This document shows positions 1 through 7,870 of a stretch of DNA of 64,000 bases, in pieces. Both the position numbers and the translations under genes were made by a program. Numbering within the stretch: position 1 is the first letter of the stretch; each line of letters starts with the position of its first letter. Source of the stretch: Bradyrhizobium sp. 195 (GTDB lineage: Bacteria > Pseudomonadota > Alphaproteobacteria > Rhizobiales > Xanthobacteraceae); the NCBI RefSeq assembly GCF_023101665.1, contig NZ_CP082161.1:7006001-7070000 (forward strand), written 5' to 3'. The notes beneath the pieces are model-generated. The model was not told where the DNA came from, searched no databases, and was given only the letters and a program-made list of their open reading frames with translations.

Positions 1-641
1 CCCCGCAGGCGGTCCATCGCCATCAGCAGAAAGCCGAAATTGAGCGTCATCGACAGAAACAGCAGCCCCAGCACCATGACGGCATGGGCCTGGCCGCCGG
101 CCCGTGCCGAGAGATCGTGGCCGAGCAGATTGCCCACCGTGCGGGCAACAAGGATCGCGAGGATGGTGAGAATGACGATGCTGGACAGTCGTGCGCCCGG
201 GCTGACGCGGCCCTCCGGCGGCGACAGCAGCAGATGCAGCGCCAGCGCCAGCGGCAAGGCCTGACCGAGCGTGTAGCTGAGCATGCGCATCTGCATGTGA
301 TCGAAGCCGACCATGAAGACCACGACGCCGGCAAGGCTCAAGCCTCCCGTCGCCGTCATCAGGCGCCATGAGACCGGCCGGTCATAGAAGCGCTGAATGC
401 CCATGGCGGCGAGGCAGCTCGCGGCGATCACACCGGCTGCGCCGAGCAGAAGCGGCAAGGGAGACGCGACGAACAGGCGGACCAGCGCCGTCATCGCCCC
501 GATCGCGCCGACAAACGACGACGCCATCCAGAAGCGCGCGGCGGCGAATTTCGGATAGGACCGCGTCACGTAGGCCCAAATCACGCCGAGCGCCAGGAAG
601 TTGACGACGAAGACGGTCCACAATGTCGGTACGTTCAGCAT
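1..641 (-). CDS. Membrane protein, 5' part only (probable N-terminus of a GGDEF protein)
   Basis: The reverse strand is open from an ATG at 641 to the window edge, 213 residues, with no stop; it begins MLNVPTLWTVFVVNFLALG. Alternating hydrophobic segments give about six membrane helices, and the last visible residues (GFLLMAMDRLRG) leave the final helix into a charged stretch. In rhizobial diguanylate cyclases a six-helix N-terminus with this kind of exit leads directly into a coiled linker and a GGDEF domain, so that is my inference; no GGDEF residue lies in the window. The frame was checked by hand across three stretches. It could instead be another membrane sensor. Confidence 0.6.
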   Translation of the reverse strand, partial: MLNVPTLWTVFVVNFLALGVIWAYVTRSYPKFAAARFWMASSFVGAIGAMTALVRLFVASPLPLLLGAAGVIAASCLAAMGIQRFYDRPVSWRLMTATGGLSLAGVVVFMVGFDHMQMRMLSYTLGQALPLALALHLLLSPPEGRVSPGARLSSIVILTILAILVARTVGNLLGHDLSARAGGQAHAVMVLGLLFLSMTLNFGFLLMAMDRLR

Positions 642-1045
642 GGCGCGTGCGGCACGCGCAGCGTTGCGCTCCCCGTCCCTGCCAGCCGTCCGTCCATGAC
701 CCATCCCCGTTTTCTTGCGGAGAAGATGCCGCCGGTGCGCTTAACGGAGTCTCACCGCGATCTGCCAAAACGCGCCTTTGGTTTTGGATTCATGAACGGC
801 GAAGGGCGATTGTCGGATCGTTAGGGATGTCGGCGGCGACGGCGCTTCGATGCCGCGATGCGGATTCGCGCACCAAAATCACCCGAAAATGCATCTGAGC
901 TGTGGATAACGCGATGACACCGATGTGACAGCGCGGGGCAGAGACCTGCGAATCTGCTGAGTTTGTCGTCGAGGATGTTGCGAGGCTGGCCCTCCGCCGA
1001 GCATCCCTCGTGTCGCGTTCCACCATTAACCCTTAAGAGGATCCT
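642..1045. other. Intergenic, no gene seen
   Basis: About 400 bases without a convincing coding frame. A TGTGGATAA (901-909) is the exact complement of the DnaA-box consensus TTATCCACA, but it stands alone. The promoter of the small Lys/Ala gene at 1046 must lie here; I could not assign its boxes. Confidence 0.5.
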
Positions 1046-1114
1046 ATGGCTAAGAAAGCGAAGAAGGCGGCGAAGAAGAAGGCGAAGAAGGCCAAGAAGG
1101 CGAAGAAGAAGTAA
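1046..1114 (+). CDS. 22-residue lysine/alanine-only peptide
   Basis: ATG at 1046 preceded by AAGAGG five bases upstream, an excellent ribosome binding site. After the initial Met the peptide consists only of Lys and Ala in runs of the form AKKAKK (7 Ala, 14 Lys) and stops at TAA 1112-1114. The composition resembles the C-terminal tails of histone-H1-like bacterial proteins and AlgP, so nucleic-acid binding is a reasonable guess and no more. A T-tract terminator lies at 1192-1214, so the gene is a self-contained unit. It is below the size limit of routine gene callers. Codons alternate AAG/GCG, normal for this genome. Confidence 0.6.
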   Translation: MAKKAKKAAKKKAKKAKKAKKK

Positions 1115-1132
1115 CGAGGCTTCTTTTTCTTT

Positions 1133-1161
1133 GCCCGGGTGGAGCCTCGCTCCGCCCGGGC
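1133..1161. other. Strong hairpin after the Lys/Ala gene
   Basis: GCCCGGGTGGAG pairs with CTCCGCCCGGGC around the five-base loop CCTCG, a 12-bp stem with one G-T pair. There is no T-run after it, so it may protect a 3' end or stall polymerase rather than act as a full terminator. Confidence 0.55.
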
Positions 1162-1191
1162 GTCGGGAAGGATCGAACGAGTTTGAAGACG

Positions 1192-1214
1192 GCGGGCGCA
1201 AGGCCCGCTTTTTT
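1192..1214 (+). terminator. Intrinsic terminator of the Lys/Ala gene
   Basis: GCGGGC, loop GCAAG, GCCCGC followed by six T. It lies 77 bases after the stop of the 22-residue gene. Confidence 0.75.
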
Positions 1215-1250
1215 ATTGGGTGGCGTTGAAGACGTGGACACTCTTGCAGC

Positions 1251-1279
1251 GTCATGACCGGGCTTGACCCGGGCATGAC
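1251..1279. repeat. Short palindromic repeat (CCCGGGCATGAC type)
   Basis: GTCATGACCGGGCTTGACCCGGGCATGAC, an inverted repeat also present at 9796-9819 and about 27765-27791. One of several palindromic intergenic families in this window. Confidence 0.7.
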
Positions 1280-1301
1280 GATTTCGAGAGGTGAAGGGAA
1301 A

Positions 1302-1913
1302 TTACCTTTCCGCGAACGCCAGCTTGGCGCCGAGCGCCGCAAAGCCGGCGGCGAAGCTGCGGCGCAGCCAGGCCATGACGCCGGGACGGGAGATGACGCG
1401 CTCGCGCACGGAGGCGGCGCAGAGGCCGTAGACGACGAACACCGCAAACGTCATCGCCATGAAGGCGCCGCTCAATTCCAGCATGCGCGCCAGCACATGG
1501 GCCTCGTCCGCGGCGATGAACTGCGGCAGGAAGGCGAGAAAGAAGATCGACAGCTTTGGATTGAGGATGTTGATGAGGAAGCCGGTGACGATGACGCGGT
1601 GGGCCGACCGCTCCTTGATCTCGCCGCCAACCGCCAGCGTCCCAGTCTCGCGCAGCGCCTGCCAGGACATGTAGAGCAGATAGGCGACACCGCACCATTT
1701 CAACGCGGCGAAGGCGAGTGCGCTGGTGTGGAGCACCGCGGCAAGGCCGAGCATCGCAGCACACATGTGCGGCACGATCCCGAGCGTGCAGCCGAACGCC
1801 GCGGCGACGCTGGCGCGCGAGCCACGGGTGAGCGCCGCGGCCAGCGTGTAGAGCACGCCGGTGCCGGGCGAAGCGACGACGATGAGCGAGGTGAGCAGGA
1901 AGGACCAGGACAT
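1302..1913 (-). CDS. LysE/RhtB-family amino-acid exporter
   Basis: A 203-residue inner-membrane protein with the usual length and about six hydrophobic segments of the LysE/RhtB family, which export amino acids or related metabolites by proton antiport. The N-terminal SPGTGVLYTLAAALTRGSR matches the family's conserved SPGP....G..G loop, and LINILNPKLSIFFLAFLPQFI matches the central NPK..LFF....PQF motif. The start MSWSFLLTSLIVVASPGTG agrees with family starts. It stands alone, flanked by palindromic repeats. The substrate cannot be read from sequence. A second family member is at 17576-18193. Confidence 0.88.
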   Translation of the reverse strand: MSWSFLLTSLIVVASPGTGVLYTLAAALTRGSRASVAAAFGCTLGIVPHMCAAMLGLAAVLHTSALAFAALKWCGVAYLLYMSWQALRETGTLAVGGEIKERSAHRVIVTGFLINILNPKLSIFFLAFLPQFIAADEAHVLARMLELSGAFMAMTFAVFVVYGLCAASVRERVISRPGVMAWLRRSFAAGFAALGAKLAFAER

Positions 1914-2011
1914 CGGCGGACCTTATCAGCCCTCCTCGCGACGAGGAAGCCGGGCCGGGTCCACGGGATGACGGGGAAGAACCGCCTACCACCGCAAAGC
2001 GGCGGTTATCC

Positions 2012-2147
2012 GTCACCCTGAGGTGCTCGCCTCTTCGGCGAGCCTCGAAGGGCGACGGCCCGGCTGTAGCCGCATCCCGGACGCTCATCCTTCGAGGCTC
2101 CCGATGGGGCGCTACGCGCCCCATCACTCGCACCTCAGGATGACGGG
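2012..2147. repeat. Palindromic repeat, CCTGAGGTGC family, copy 1
   Basis: CGTCACCCTGAGGTGCTCGC at the left and GCACCTCAGGATGACGGG at the right are inverted, with an internal hairpin GCTCGCCTCTTCGGCGAGC. The same element recurs at 38805-38913. Confidence 0.75.
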
Positions 2148-2188
2148 CGGAGATCGGAATTGCGTGGTTGCAAACTGAAGGGCTCCCC

Positions 2189-2563
2189 TCAGGACAGCTG
2201 CGCGATCTCGGCCTCGCGCAGAACGTCGAGCGGCGCCCAGGGTTTGGCCCAGAACTTGGCGCCTGCGGGCAAGGCCTGCATCAGGGGGCGGCCGGAAGTG
2301 ACGACGATGTCGAGCCTGGGATTGCGGTCCTTGGCGACGTGAGCGAGCTCGACGCCGTTCATGCGGCCGGCGAGCTGGACGTCGGTCAGCATCAGGCAGA
2401 GCGCGCCGGCGCTCTTGTCGAGGACGCGCTCGGCGGCCTCGGCGCTCTCGCACTGGATGACCTGGTAACCGCTCTCTTCCAGCAGAAGACTCAGCATCTC
2501 CCGCTGCATGACGTCATCCTCAACGATCAGCGCTGTCGCACGAAATGGCTGTGCTTGTCCCAT
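2189..2563 (-). CDS. Single-domain response regulator
   Basis: The 124-residue protein is a lone receiver domain. LIVEDDVMQREML gives the acidic pocket (E/D/D), LMLTDVQLAG carries the phosphoacceptor Asp, TSG the switch Thr/Ser and AKPW the conserved Lys-Pro. No output domain follows, so it probably relays phosphate or acts through protein contacts, as FixJ-receiver-like and DivK-like proteins do. GGGAG lies a few bases before the ATG. It diverges from the SDR gene and has no kinase beside it, making it an orphan; the hybrid kinase at 22467 is too far away to be called its partner. Confidence 0.88.
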   Translation of the reverse strand: MGQAQPFRATALIVEDDVMQREMLSLLLEESGYQVIQCESAEAAERVLDKSAGALCLMLTDVQLAGRMNGVELAHVAKDRNPRLDIVVTSGRPLMQALPAGAKFWAKPWAPLDVLREAEIAQLS

Positions 2564-2684
2564 CAGCGTCTCCCAATGCTTGCTTGCGTAACGTATGTTA
2601 AGGAGCCAATTCGCTCTCGGTTCGGTTCCATTCTGAAAAAATGTAAATCATAGTTCCATCGACGAGGGCTTGACGGGGGACATC

Positions 2685-3515
2685 ATGACTGCGATTCGCG
2701 GCGCCGCCGCCATCACGGGGGCGGCCAGCGGCATCGGCCGCGCGCTGGCCATCGAGCTTGCGCAGCGCGGCTGCGATCTCGCGCTGGCCGATCGCGACGA
2801 AGCCGGGCTGAAGACGCTCGCTGCGGAGATCGGAGCAACACGCAAGATTAGCCTGCACCGCGTCGACGTCGGCGAGGCGGACGACATCGCGCAGTTCGCG
2901 GCCGAGGCGATAGCGGCGCATCCCGCGCTCGGCATCGTCGTCAACAATGCCGGCGTGGCGCTGATGGGCTCGTTCGAGGAGATCGACCAGGCGCAGATGG
3001 ACTGGCTGTTCGACATCAATTTCTGGGGCGTGGTGCACGGCACGCGCGCCTTCCTGCCGCATCTGAAGACGAGACCGGAGGCGCACATTGTCAATCTCTC
3101 CTCGATCTTCGGCATCATCGCGCCGCCGGGCCAATCGGCCTATGCGGCGGCGAAATTCGCGGTGCGCGGCTTTTCCGAGAGCGTGCGGCACGAGCTCGCG
3201 GTGGCGGGCAGCCCCATCAGACTGTCGGTCGTGCATCCCGGCGGCGTCGCCACCGCGATCGCGCGCAACTCCCGCACCGGCGCTGGCGTCACCGACAATG
3301 CCCGCCGCGCGCAGTCGATCGAGCGGTTCGAGAACGCGGCGAAGACCACGCCGAAGGATGCCGCGCTGCGCATCATCAGGGGTATCGAGAAGAACGAGCC
3401 GCGCATCCTGATCGGCAACGACGCCCGCTTCATGGACCTGCTCCAGCGCTTCCGCCCAGGGAGTTATTGGGCGCCGCTGCAAAGGAAGCTGGAGCGGATG
3501 GCGAAGGGGAAGTGA
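2685..3515 (+). CDS. Short-chain dehydrogenase/reductase
   Basis: A 276-residue classical SDR. TGAASGIGRA near residue 13 is the Rossmann glycine motif, NNAG the structural motif, and NLSS...YAAAK the catalytic Ser-Tyr-Lys. ADRD at the end of the second strand favours NAD over NADP. ATG 2685 was chosen over an in-frame TTG at 2670 because GGGGGA sits at the correct distance before it. The C-terminal part (RFMDLLQRFRPGSYWAPLQ) resembles SDRs annotated near lipid metabolism, but the substrate is unknown. Its 3' side runs into a block of palindromic repeats. Confidence 0.88.
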   Translation: MTAIRGAAAITGAASGIGRALAIELAQRGCDLALADRDEAGLKTLAAEIGATRKISLHRVDVGEADDIAQFAAEAIAAHPALGIVVNNAGVALMGSFEEIDQAQMDWLFDINFWGVVHGTRAFLPHLKTRPEAHIVNLSSIFGIIAPPGQSAYAAAKFAVRGFSESVRHELAVAGSPIRLSVVHPGGVATAIARNSRTGAGVTDNARRAQSIERFENAAKTTPKDAALRIIRGIEKNEPRILIGNDARFMDLLQRFRPGSYWAPLQRKLERMAKGK

Positions 3516-3519
3516 ATTC

Positions 3520-3604
3520 GTAGGATGGGTAGAGCGCAGCGAAACCCATCATGTTGCCGCGAGAAGGGGGCGCGATGGGTTTCGCTTCGCTCTACCCATC
3601 CTAC
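3520..3604. repeat. Palindromic repeat, GTAGGATGGGTAGAGCG family
   Basis: GTAGGATGGGTAGAGCGCAG at the left is inverted at the right as CGCTCTACCCATCCTAC. It starts five bases after the SDR stop and may serve as an mRNA 3'-end structure. Confidence 0.75.
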
Positions 3605-3618
3605 AAGCTGCCGCTGTC

Positions 3619-3707
3619 GTAGGGTGGGCAAAGCGAAGCGTGCCCACGCATTTTTCGCGATCGAGAGAGATGGTGGGCACGGCGCTTCGCGCCTTTGCCC
3701 ACCCTAC
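3619..3707. repeat. Palindromic repeat, GTAGGGTGGGCAAAGCG family
   Basis: GTAGGGTGGGCAAAGCGAAG at the left, inverted at the right as GCCTTTGCCCACCCTAC. Related copies are at 21316-21406 and 32548-32635. Confidence 0.75.
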
Positions 3708-3714
3708 GAGTTCT

Positions 3715-3804
3715 GTCATTCCCCGCGTAGGCGGGGAATCCAGTACGCCGCTGCCTCTCGGTTCAATCACTACTGTCTCTGGAATACTGGATCGCCCGGA
3801 CAAG
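3715..3804. repeat. Palindromic repeat, left part, split by the IS element
   Basis: GTCATTCCCCGCGTAGGCGG and following belong to the same family as 18292-18390 and 45387-45482. The right arm (CCGGGCGATGAC) is found only after the IS element, at 5079-5090, so the insertion happened within this repeat. Confidence 0.75.
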
Positions 3805-5073
3805 TGTTTAGTCCGGAGACATGGCTGACACCTGTTCGGACACATCACTGACAGGTTGGCCATTGGTCAAGTCGATCGATGCGACCTGCCAGCTGGCGAA
3901 GAAGATGCCGTAATGGCCATCGCGGTCCAGCGGCCGGATGGCGAGGCGCTCGCGGGCGAAGGCCTGGGGAACCTTCCAGAAGCGCCCCTTGAAGGAGATG
4001 TAGGGTCTTGTCGATGAGACTCTGCGCACGATCTCACCGCTGTCGTATTCGACGATCGGAACGCGAGCCGGCATGGCACGGGTGCTCGGCCGGAAGCGAT
4101 CGGCGGGGACGTGCATATCGAGGCCCTGGTGGGGACGTTCCAGATTGTAGACTGGCCGCCAGGCGTCGAAGGCGCGCTGGACCTCCGGCAGAGTGCGGAA
4201 GCGACGCATGGCAAGAACCTCGGCCTTCAGGGTGCGATGGAAGCGTTCGTTCTTGCCGCGCGCCTGCGGGTGACAGGGCCTGGCATGCACCACCCTGACA
4301 CCGAGCTTGAGCAGCCACACCTTCAGCCCGGTCCAACGAACACCTGACGTATCGCCCCACGGTGAGCCGTTGTCGGTGTAGAAAGCCTCCGGCAGGCCGT
4401 AGCAGCGGAACGTCGTCGTCAGATGATCCTGCACGGTAAGACGCTGCTCGTCGGCGCAGGCCTTCAGGCACAGGACATAGCGCGAGTGATCGTCGACAAT
4501 TGTCAGCGGATGACATCGCGTCCCGTTGGCGAGCGGCAGGTGTCCCTTGAAGTCCATCTGCCACAGCAGGTTAGGAGCTTCCTTCTCGAAGCGATGCCCC
4601 GGATTGGGCGGTGCATTCTCGCTTGGCTTGACCCGACCGTGCCGACACAGGATCTGGTGCACCGTTGACGGCACGGGCACCGTCTGCCCGCGCCGCTTCA
4701 GGCAGTGAGCGATCTTCCGCGCTCCCCAAGCCGGATGCTTGTCCCGCACGGCCAGAACCTGTGCCTCGACCGCAGCCTCACTGCGCTTGGGCATCGCATG
4801 CGGGCAACGGCAGCGGTCGGCCAGCTCTCGATCGCCAGCCTGCCAGCGCCGCAGCCATTTGTAGCCCACGTCAGGGCTGATGTTGAACCGTCGGCACAAC
4901 TCGCGCCGATTGGCGCCCTCCTGCAAAGCCAGCCGCACGAACTCGTGACGCTGATCCATTGCTGACACCTCACTCCAGGGCATGGACGGCCTCCCGAATC
5001 GGACCAATCCAGCCAATGTTGATGTGTCAGCTATGTCTCCGAACACCCGTCAGTGATCTGTCCGGGCTAAACA
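3805..5073. mobile_element. IS481-family insertion sequence, complete
   Basis: The 1269-bp element begins TGTTTAGTCCGGA and ends, read inward from the other side, TGTTTAGCCCGGA, so the termini are inverted with one mismatch. Inside each end are two further conserved blocks, GGAGACATGGCTGACA-like and TTCGGACACATCACTGAC-like, in swapped order at the two ends; these are probable transposase binding sites. It carries one transposase gene. The flanks (CGGACAAG and GAAAGCCGG) share at most a three-base AAG, so a target duplication is not clearly resolved. Confidence 0.85.
3808..4983 (-). CDS. IS481-family transposase
   Basis: A 391-residue protein. The N-terminus (RHEFVRLALQEGANRRELCRRF) is a helix-turn-helix DNA-binding domain, followed by a second HTH with KRRGQTVPVPSTVHQILCRHG, then an integrase core with IVDDHSRYVL (first Asp), FYTDNGSPW (second Asp) and KNERFHRTLKAE (catalytic Glu): the DDE triad. 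The stop codon lies within the left terminal inverted repeat, as is common in this family. The open frame extends to 5046 in the right end; ATG 4983 was chosen because GGGAGG precedes it closely. The gene looks intact and could still be active. Confidence 0.9.
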   Translation of the reverse strand: MPWSEVSAMDQRHEFVRLALQEGANRRELCRRFNISPDVGYKWLRRWQAGDRELADRCRCPHAMPKRSEAAVEAQVLAVRDKHPAWGARKIAHCLKRRGQTVPVPSTVHQILCRHGRVKPSENAPPNPGHRFEKEAPNLLWQMDFKGHLPLANGTRCHPLTIVDDHSRYVLCLKACADEQRLTVQDHLTTTFRCYGLPEAFYTDNGSPWGDTSGVRWTGLKVWLLKLGVRVVHARPCHPQARGKNERFHRTLKAEVLAMRRFRTLPEVQRAFDAWRPVYNLERPHQGLDMHVPADRFRPSTRAMPARVPIVEYDSGEIVRRVSSTRPYISFKGRFWKVPQAFARERLAIRPLDRDGHYGIFFASWQVASIDLTNGQPVSDVSEQVSAMSPD

Positions 5074-5103
5074 GAAAGCCGGGCGATGACACCGACTATG
5101 TAG

Positions 5104-5910
5104 TCACTGCCCCGCCAGCCGGTCCGCGAAATAGCCGATTGTCTTGCGGTAGATCACCGCCCTGTTCCACTCGCGCATCGCCTCGAAATTCGGCGTGCCT
5201 TCGCCGTAGGGCTGGCCCATCTTGAACCCGCTGGTGTGCAACAGGTTCGCGGTCGAGGCGAGCACGTCGGGGACGCTGTGGCGGAGATCGACATGACCAT
5301 CGCCGTCGAAATCGACGCCGTATTTGATGTAGGACGACGGCAGGAATTGGGTCTGGCCGATCTCGCCGGCAAAGGCGCCGATGAGGTCGCGCAGCGGCAG
5401 GTCGCCGCGCTGCACGATCTTGAGGGCGGCAAGCAACTCGCCCTGGAAAAGGTCGGTGCGGCGGCAATCATGCGCGAGCGTTGCCAGCGTGCGGACCACC
5501 GGCATCTTGCCGATGTCGCCCTTGCCGAAATCGCTCTCCAGCCCCCAGATCGCGACCAGGATATAACGGGGCACGCCGAACTGCTGCTCGATGCGCGAGA
5601 GCAGCGCGCCGTGGCGCTGCAAGAGCGCGCGGCCACCATTGATGCGGCCCGGGCCGACGCGGGTCGAGACGTATTGCTCGAAGCTCTTGTTGAAGGTGTG
5701 GCGCTGGCGCCGGTCGAAGGCGAGCACCGCGCCGTCGGGAGTGACGCCGCTGAGCGCCGCGTTGGTCACGCTCGCCGAGACGCCGGCCGCTTGCGCTTCC
5801 TGCGCCATGGTGGCGACGAAGCTGTTGAAGTCGCCGCCGCAGCGCGCGGCCTGCGCCGATCCACCGGCCCAACAGAGGATGAAGGCCGTGGCCAGGGCGT
5901 GTCTCAACAT
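5104..5910 (-). CDS. Lytic murein transglycosylase (MltB-like)
   Basis: A 268-residue secreted protein that should cleave peptidoglycan glycan strands to 1,6-anhydromuropeptides. MLRHALATAFILCWAGGSAQA is a signal peptide. IWGLESDFGKG contains the catalytic Glu in the typical ESDFG context of the SLT_2/MltB group, and GEIGQTQFLPSSYIKYGVDFDGDG is the conserved substrate-cleft and metal-like loop. No peptidoglycan-binding domain follows, so this is the short form. ATG 5910 was preferred to more distant starts because it begins the signal peptide and has AGAGGA upstream. Its 3' end is close to the IS element, so the former downstream context is disturbed. Confidence 0.9.
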   Translation of the reverse strand: MLRHALATAFILCWAGGSAQAARCGGDFNSFVATMAQEAQAAGVSASVTNAALSGVTPDGAVLAFDRRQRHTFNKSFEQYVSTRVGPGRINGGRALLQRHGALLSRIEQQFGVPRYILVAIWGLESDFGKGDIGKMPVVRTLATLAHDCRRTDLFQGELLAALKIVQRGDLPLRDLIGAFAGEIGQTQFLPSSYIKYGVDFDGDGHVDLRHSVPDVLASTANLLHTSGFKMGQPYGEGTPNFEAMREWNRAVIYRKTIGYFADRLAGQ

Positions 5911-6062
5911 GCGGGAATTTCCTCTGAGGAATGAGCGCGGAAAGCGCGCGATCATGCCCGGGAACCGGATTCGCGTCAAAGCGGCAAATCCCCGCCAGAA
6001 CCAATCGCAGCTTGGGCGCGACAAATGAACTGCTAGCCCCGTCCCAGCCGATCGAGGTGACC

Positions 6063-6995
6063 ATGCTCCTTCCGCCCCGGATGCTCGCTGTCCTCGCCTT
6101 GCTCTCCTTCAGCAACAATGCCGCCTTCGCGCAGACACGCGACGTCGCGGGCGCGCGCGACTATCCCGGCATCGGCCGGTTCGCCGGCAGCGTCATCACC
6201 GGCTATGTGGCGAAGGATTTTGACGCGGCGCGGATGCAGGCAGCAAGCTTCAGGGACGGCCAGCCGACCGATGCCCGGCAGCTCGAAGGCCGCATCGTCC
6301 GCATCGCCTATCGCACCAATCCCGGTCCCTCGATCCTGGAGGTGTCGCGCAATTTCGAGACGCAGCTTGCCAAGGCCGGCTTCGAGACCTTGCTGGCCTG
6401 CGACACGGACGCCTGCGGCGCCATCCCCTTCACCGAGAGCATCGACACGCTGCCGGTGCCACAGATGTGGATCGACGGCTTCAACTACCGCTATTTTGCC
6501 GGCCGCAAGGCGGAGAGCGGACGCGAGATCTATGCCAGCGTCATCGTCAGCCAGAACAACCAGGATATCACCGCGCAGCTCACCATCGCCGAGGTCGGGG
6601 CCATCGCGAACAAGATGGTCGACGCCGCCGCGATGGCGAAGGGATTTGGCGAGACCGGCCACATCGCGCTCTACGGCATCTATTTCGACACCGACAAGGC
6701 CGTGCTGAAACCGGAAAGCCGTCCGACGCTGGAGCAGATCGCAAAGCTGCTCGCGAGCCAGCCGCAGTTGAGCGTCTTCATCGTCGGCCACACTGACAGC
6801 CAGGGCGCCTATGAATACAATCTCGATCTGTCGAAGCGACGCGCGGAGGCAGTCGCCGCCGAGCTGGTCAAGAGCTTTCGGATCGTGCCGACACGCCTGC
6901 GCACCGCCGGCGTCGGCCTGCTGGCACCGGTCGGCCCGAACGCGACGGATGCCGGCCGCGCGCTCAACCGGCGGGTGGAGCTGGTGGCGCCGTGA
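6063..6995 (+). CDS. OmpA-family outer-membrane/peptidoglycan-binding protein
   Basis: The 310-residue protein starts with a signal peptide (MLLPPRMLAVLALLSFSNNAAFAQ), with GAGGTGA before ATG 6063. Residues about 50-190 (ILEVSRNFETQLAKAGFETLLACD and the following Cys-containing stretch) resemble the DUF4892-type N-terminal domain. Residues about 205-310 are an OmpA-like domain: IYFDTDKAVLKPESRPTLEQ, then VGHTDSQGAYEYNLDLSKRR, which holds the Asp and Arg that bind the diaminopimelate side chain. It probably tethers the envelope to the cell wall. It is divergent from the lytic transglycosylase, consistent with envelope maintenance. Confidence 0.85.
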   Translation: MLLPPRMLAVLALLSFSNNAAFAQTRDVAGARDYPGIGRFAGSVITGYVAKDFDAARMQAASFRDGQPTDARQLEGRIVRIAYRTNPGPSILEVSRNFETQLAKAGFETLLACDTDACGAIPFTESIDTLPVPQMWIDGFNYRYFAGRKAESGREIYASVIVSQNNQDITAQLTIAEVGAIANKMVDAAAMAKGFGETGHIALYGIYFDTDKAVLKPESRPTLEQIAKLLASQPQLSVFIVGHTDSQGAYEYNLDLSKRRAEAVAAELVKSFRIVPTRLRTAGVGLLAPVGPNATDAGRALNRRVELVAP

Positions 6996-7114
6996 AACGT
7001 CGCACCGGAGTTTGATGCGGGTCAATATCGCGGCACGATCGGCGTGAGATGGGATGGTCGCAGACATCCTTTCCCTCGTCGTTCCCGGCGCGACAATGTC
7101 CGAGGCAACCGGCC

Positions 7115-7456
7115 GTGCCCGACCATGAGAACAAGCCTAGCCGCCCCGCCCTGCTCCGCATTCCCCTGTTCCGCCCGCTTGCCATCAACCTTGCGATCGG
7201 CGCCTGTGCCGCGACGCTGCTCGTCGGAGGACTGCTCTGGCTCAACCCCGGACATCTGCGCGAGCTGATCTTCGTCGACCGCGCACCCGGCATTGCCCTC
7301 GTCTTATTACTTGCCTCCTTCCTCATCACCTTCGGCTCGGCCGCGATGGGCAGCGCGATCATGGCGCAGGGACGCAAGGAGGACAGCGGCAAAGGCGGCG
7401 GACACCGATCACGGCTTGCCGCGCAGGAGGTGGCGCAGCGTACGCGCGCGCATTGA
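7115..7456 (+). CDS. Small membrane protein of unknown function
   Basis: 113 residues from a GTG at 7115 (or 135 from 7049). Two hydrophobic helices, INLAIGACAATLLVGGLLWL and GIALVLLLASFLITFGSAAMGSAIM, are followed by a basic, Gly-rich cytoplasmic tail (GRKEDSGKGGGHRSRLAAQE). I do not recognise a named family. GTG 7115 has CGAGGC about ten bases upstream and starts just before the helix-forming part; the upstream extension is Pro/Cys-rich and unlikely to be coding. Confidence 0.6.
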   Translation: MPDHENKPSRPALLRIPLFRPLAINLAIGACAATLLVGGLLWLNPGHLRELIFVDRAPGIALVLLLASFLITFGSAAMGSAIMAQGRKEDSGKGGGHRSRLAAQEVAQRTRAH

Positions 7457-7785
7457 GATACGCGCGGCGACGATGGAACCCGCTTGGCGCGCATCGGATC
7501 ACAGCACCTGCACGCAGGCGGGAAGACGTGCAGGCTCGCGCAGCTTCAGACACAGCGCGCACCACGCACGCTGCGTTGCGAGGCCGCGAAGATGAACGAA
7601 GTGGTTTGACGATCCAAACAATTGCTTTGATGTGGTTCCACATCGCACATCGCAACCGACGCAATCAGATGCGCTCGCTGCGACATCAACACCGCCCCGA
7701 TTAGCCTTGCCATCGCAGGGCGTCTTCTATAGTCTTCTATTCTAGGTTGTCACCCCGCCAGCCCCGGGTGACGCTGAAGACCAAA
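7457..7785. other. Intergenic, nothing recognised
   Basis: About 330 bases with no supported gene, RNA or repeat; it ends at the bidirectional terminator at 7786. Confidence 0.4.
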
Positions 7786-7817
7786 AATAAACGGCGGGCT
7801 TCGGCCCGCCGTTTATT
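7786..7817. terminator. Bidirectional intrinsic terminator
   Basis: AATAAACGGCGGGC, loop TTCG, GCCCGCCGTTTATT is a perfect 14-bp stem with A/T ends on both sides. It lies downstream of the convergent DUF4231 gene and of the rightward gene at 7115. Confidence 0.8.
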
Positions 7818-7870
7818 GAGGGCCCGCGCGAGTTGCGCAGCTGGGCATCGAACTCACTTGGACATCGAAC

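Noticed and set aside
901..909. DnaA box TGTGGATAA considered as part of a replication origin
   Set aside because: A single box without clustered copies, AT-rich unwinding region, dnaA, dnaN or parB; chance occurrence is likely.
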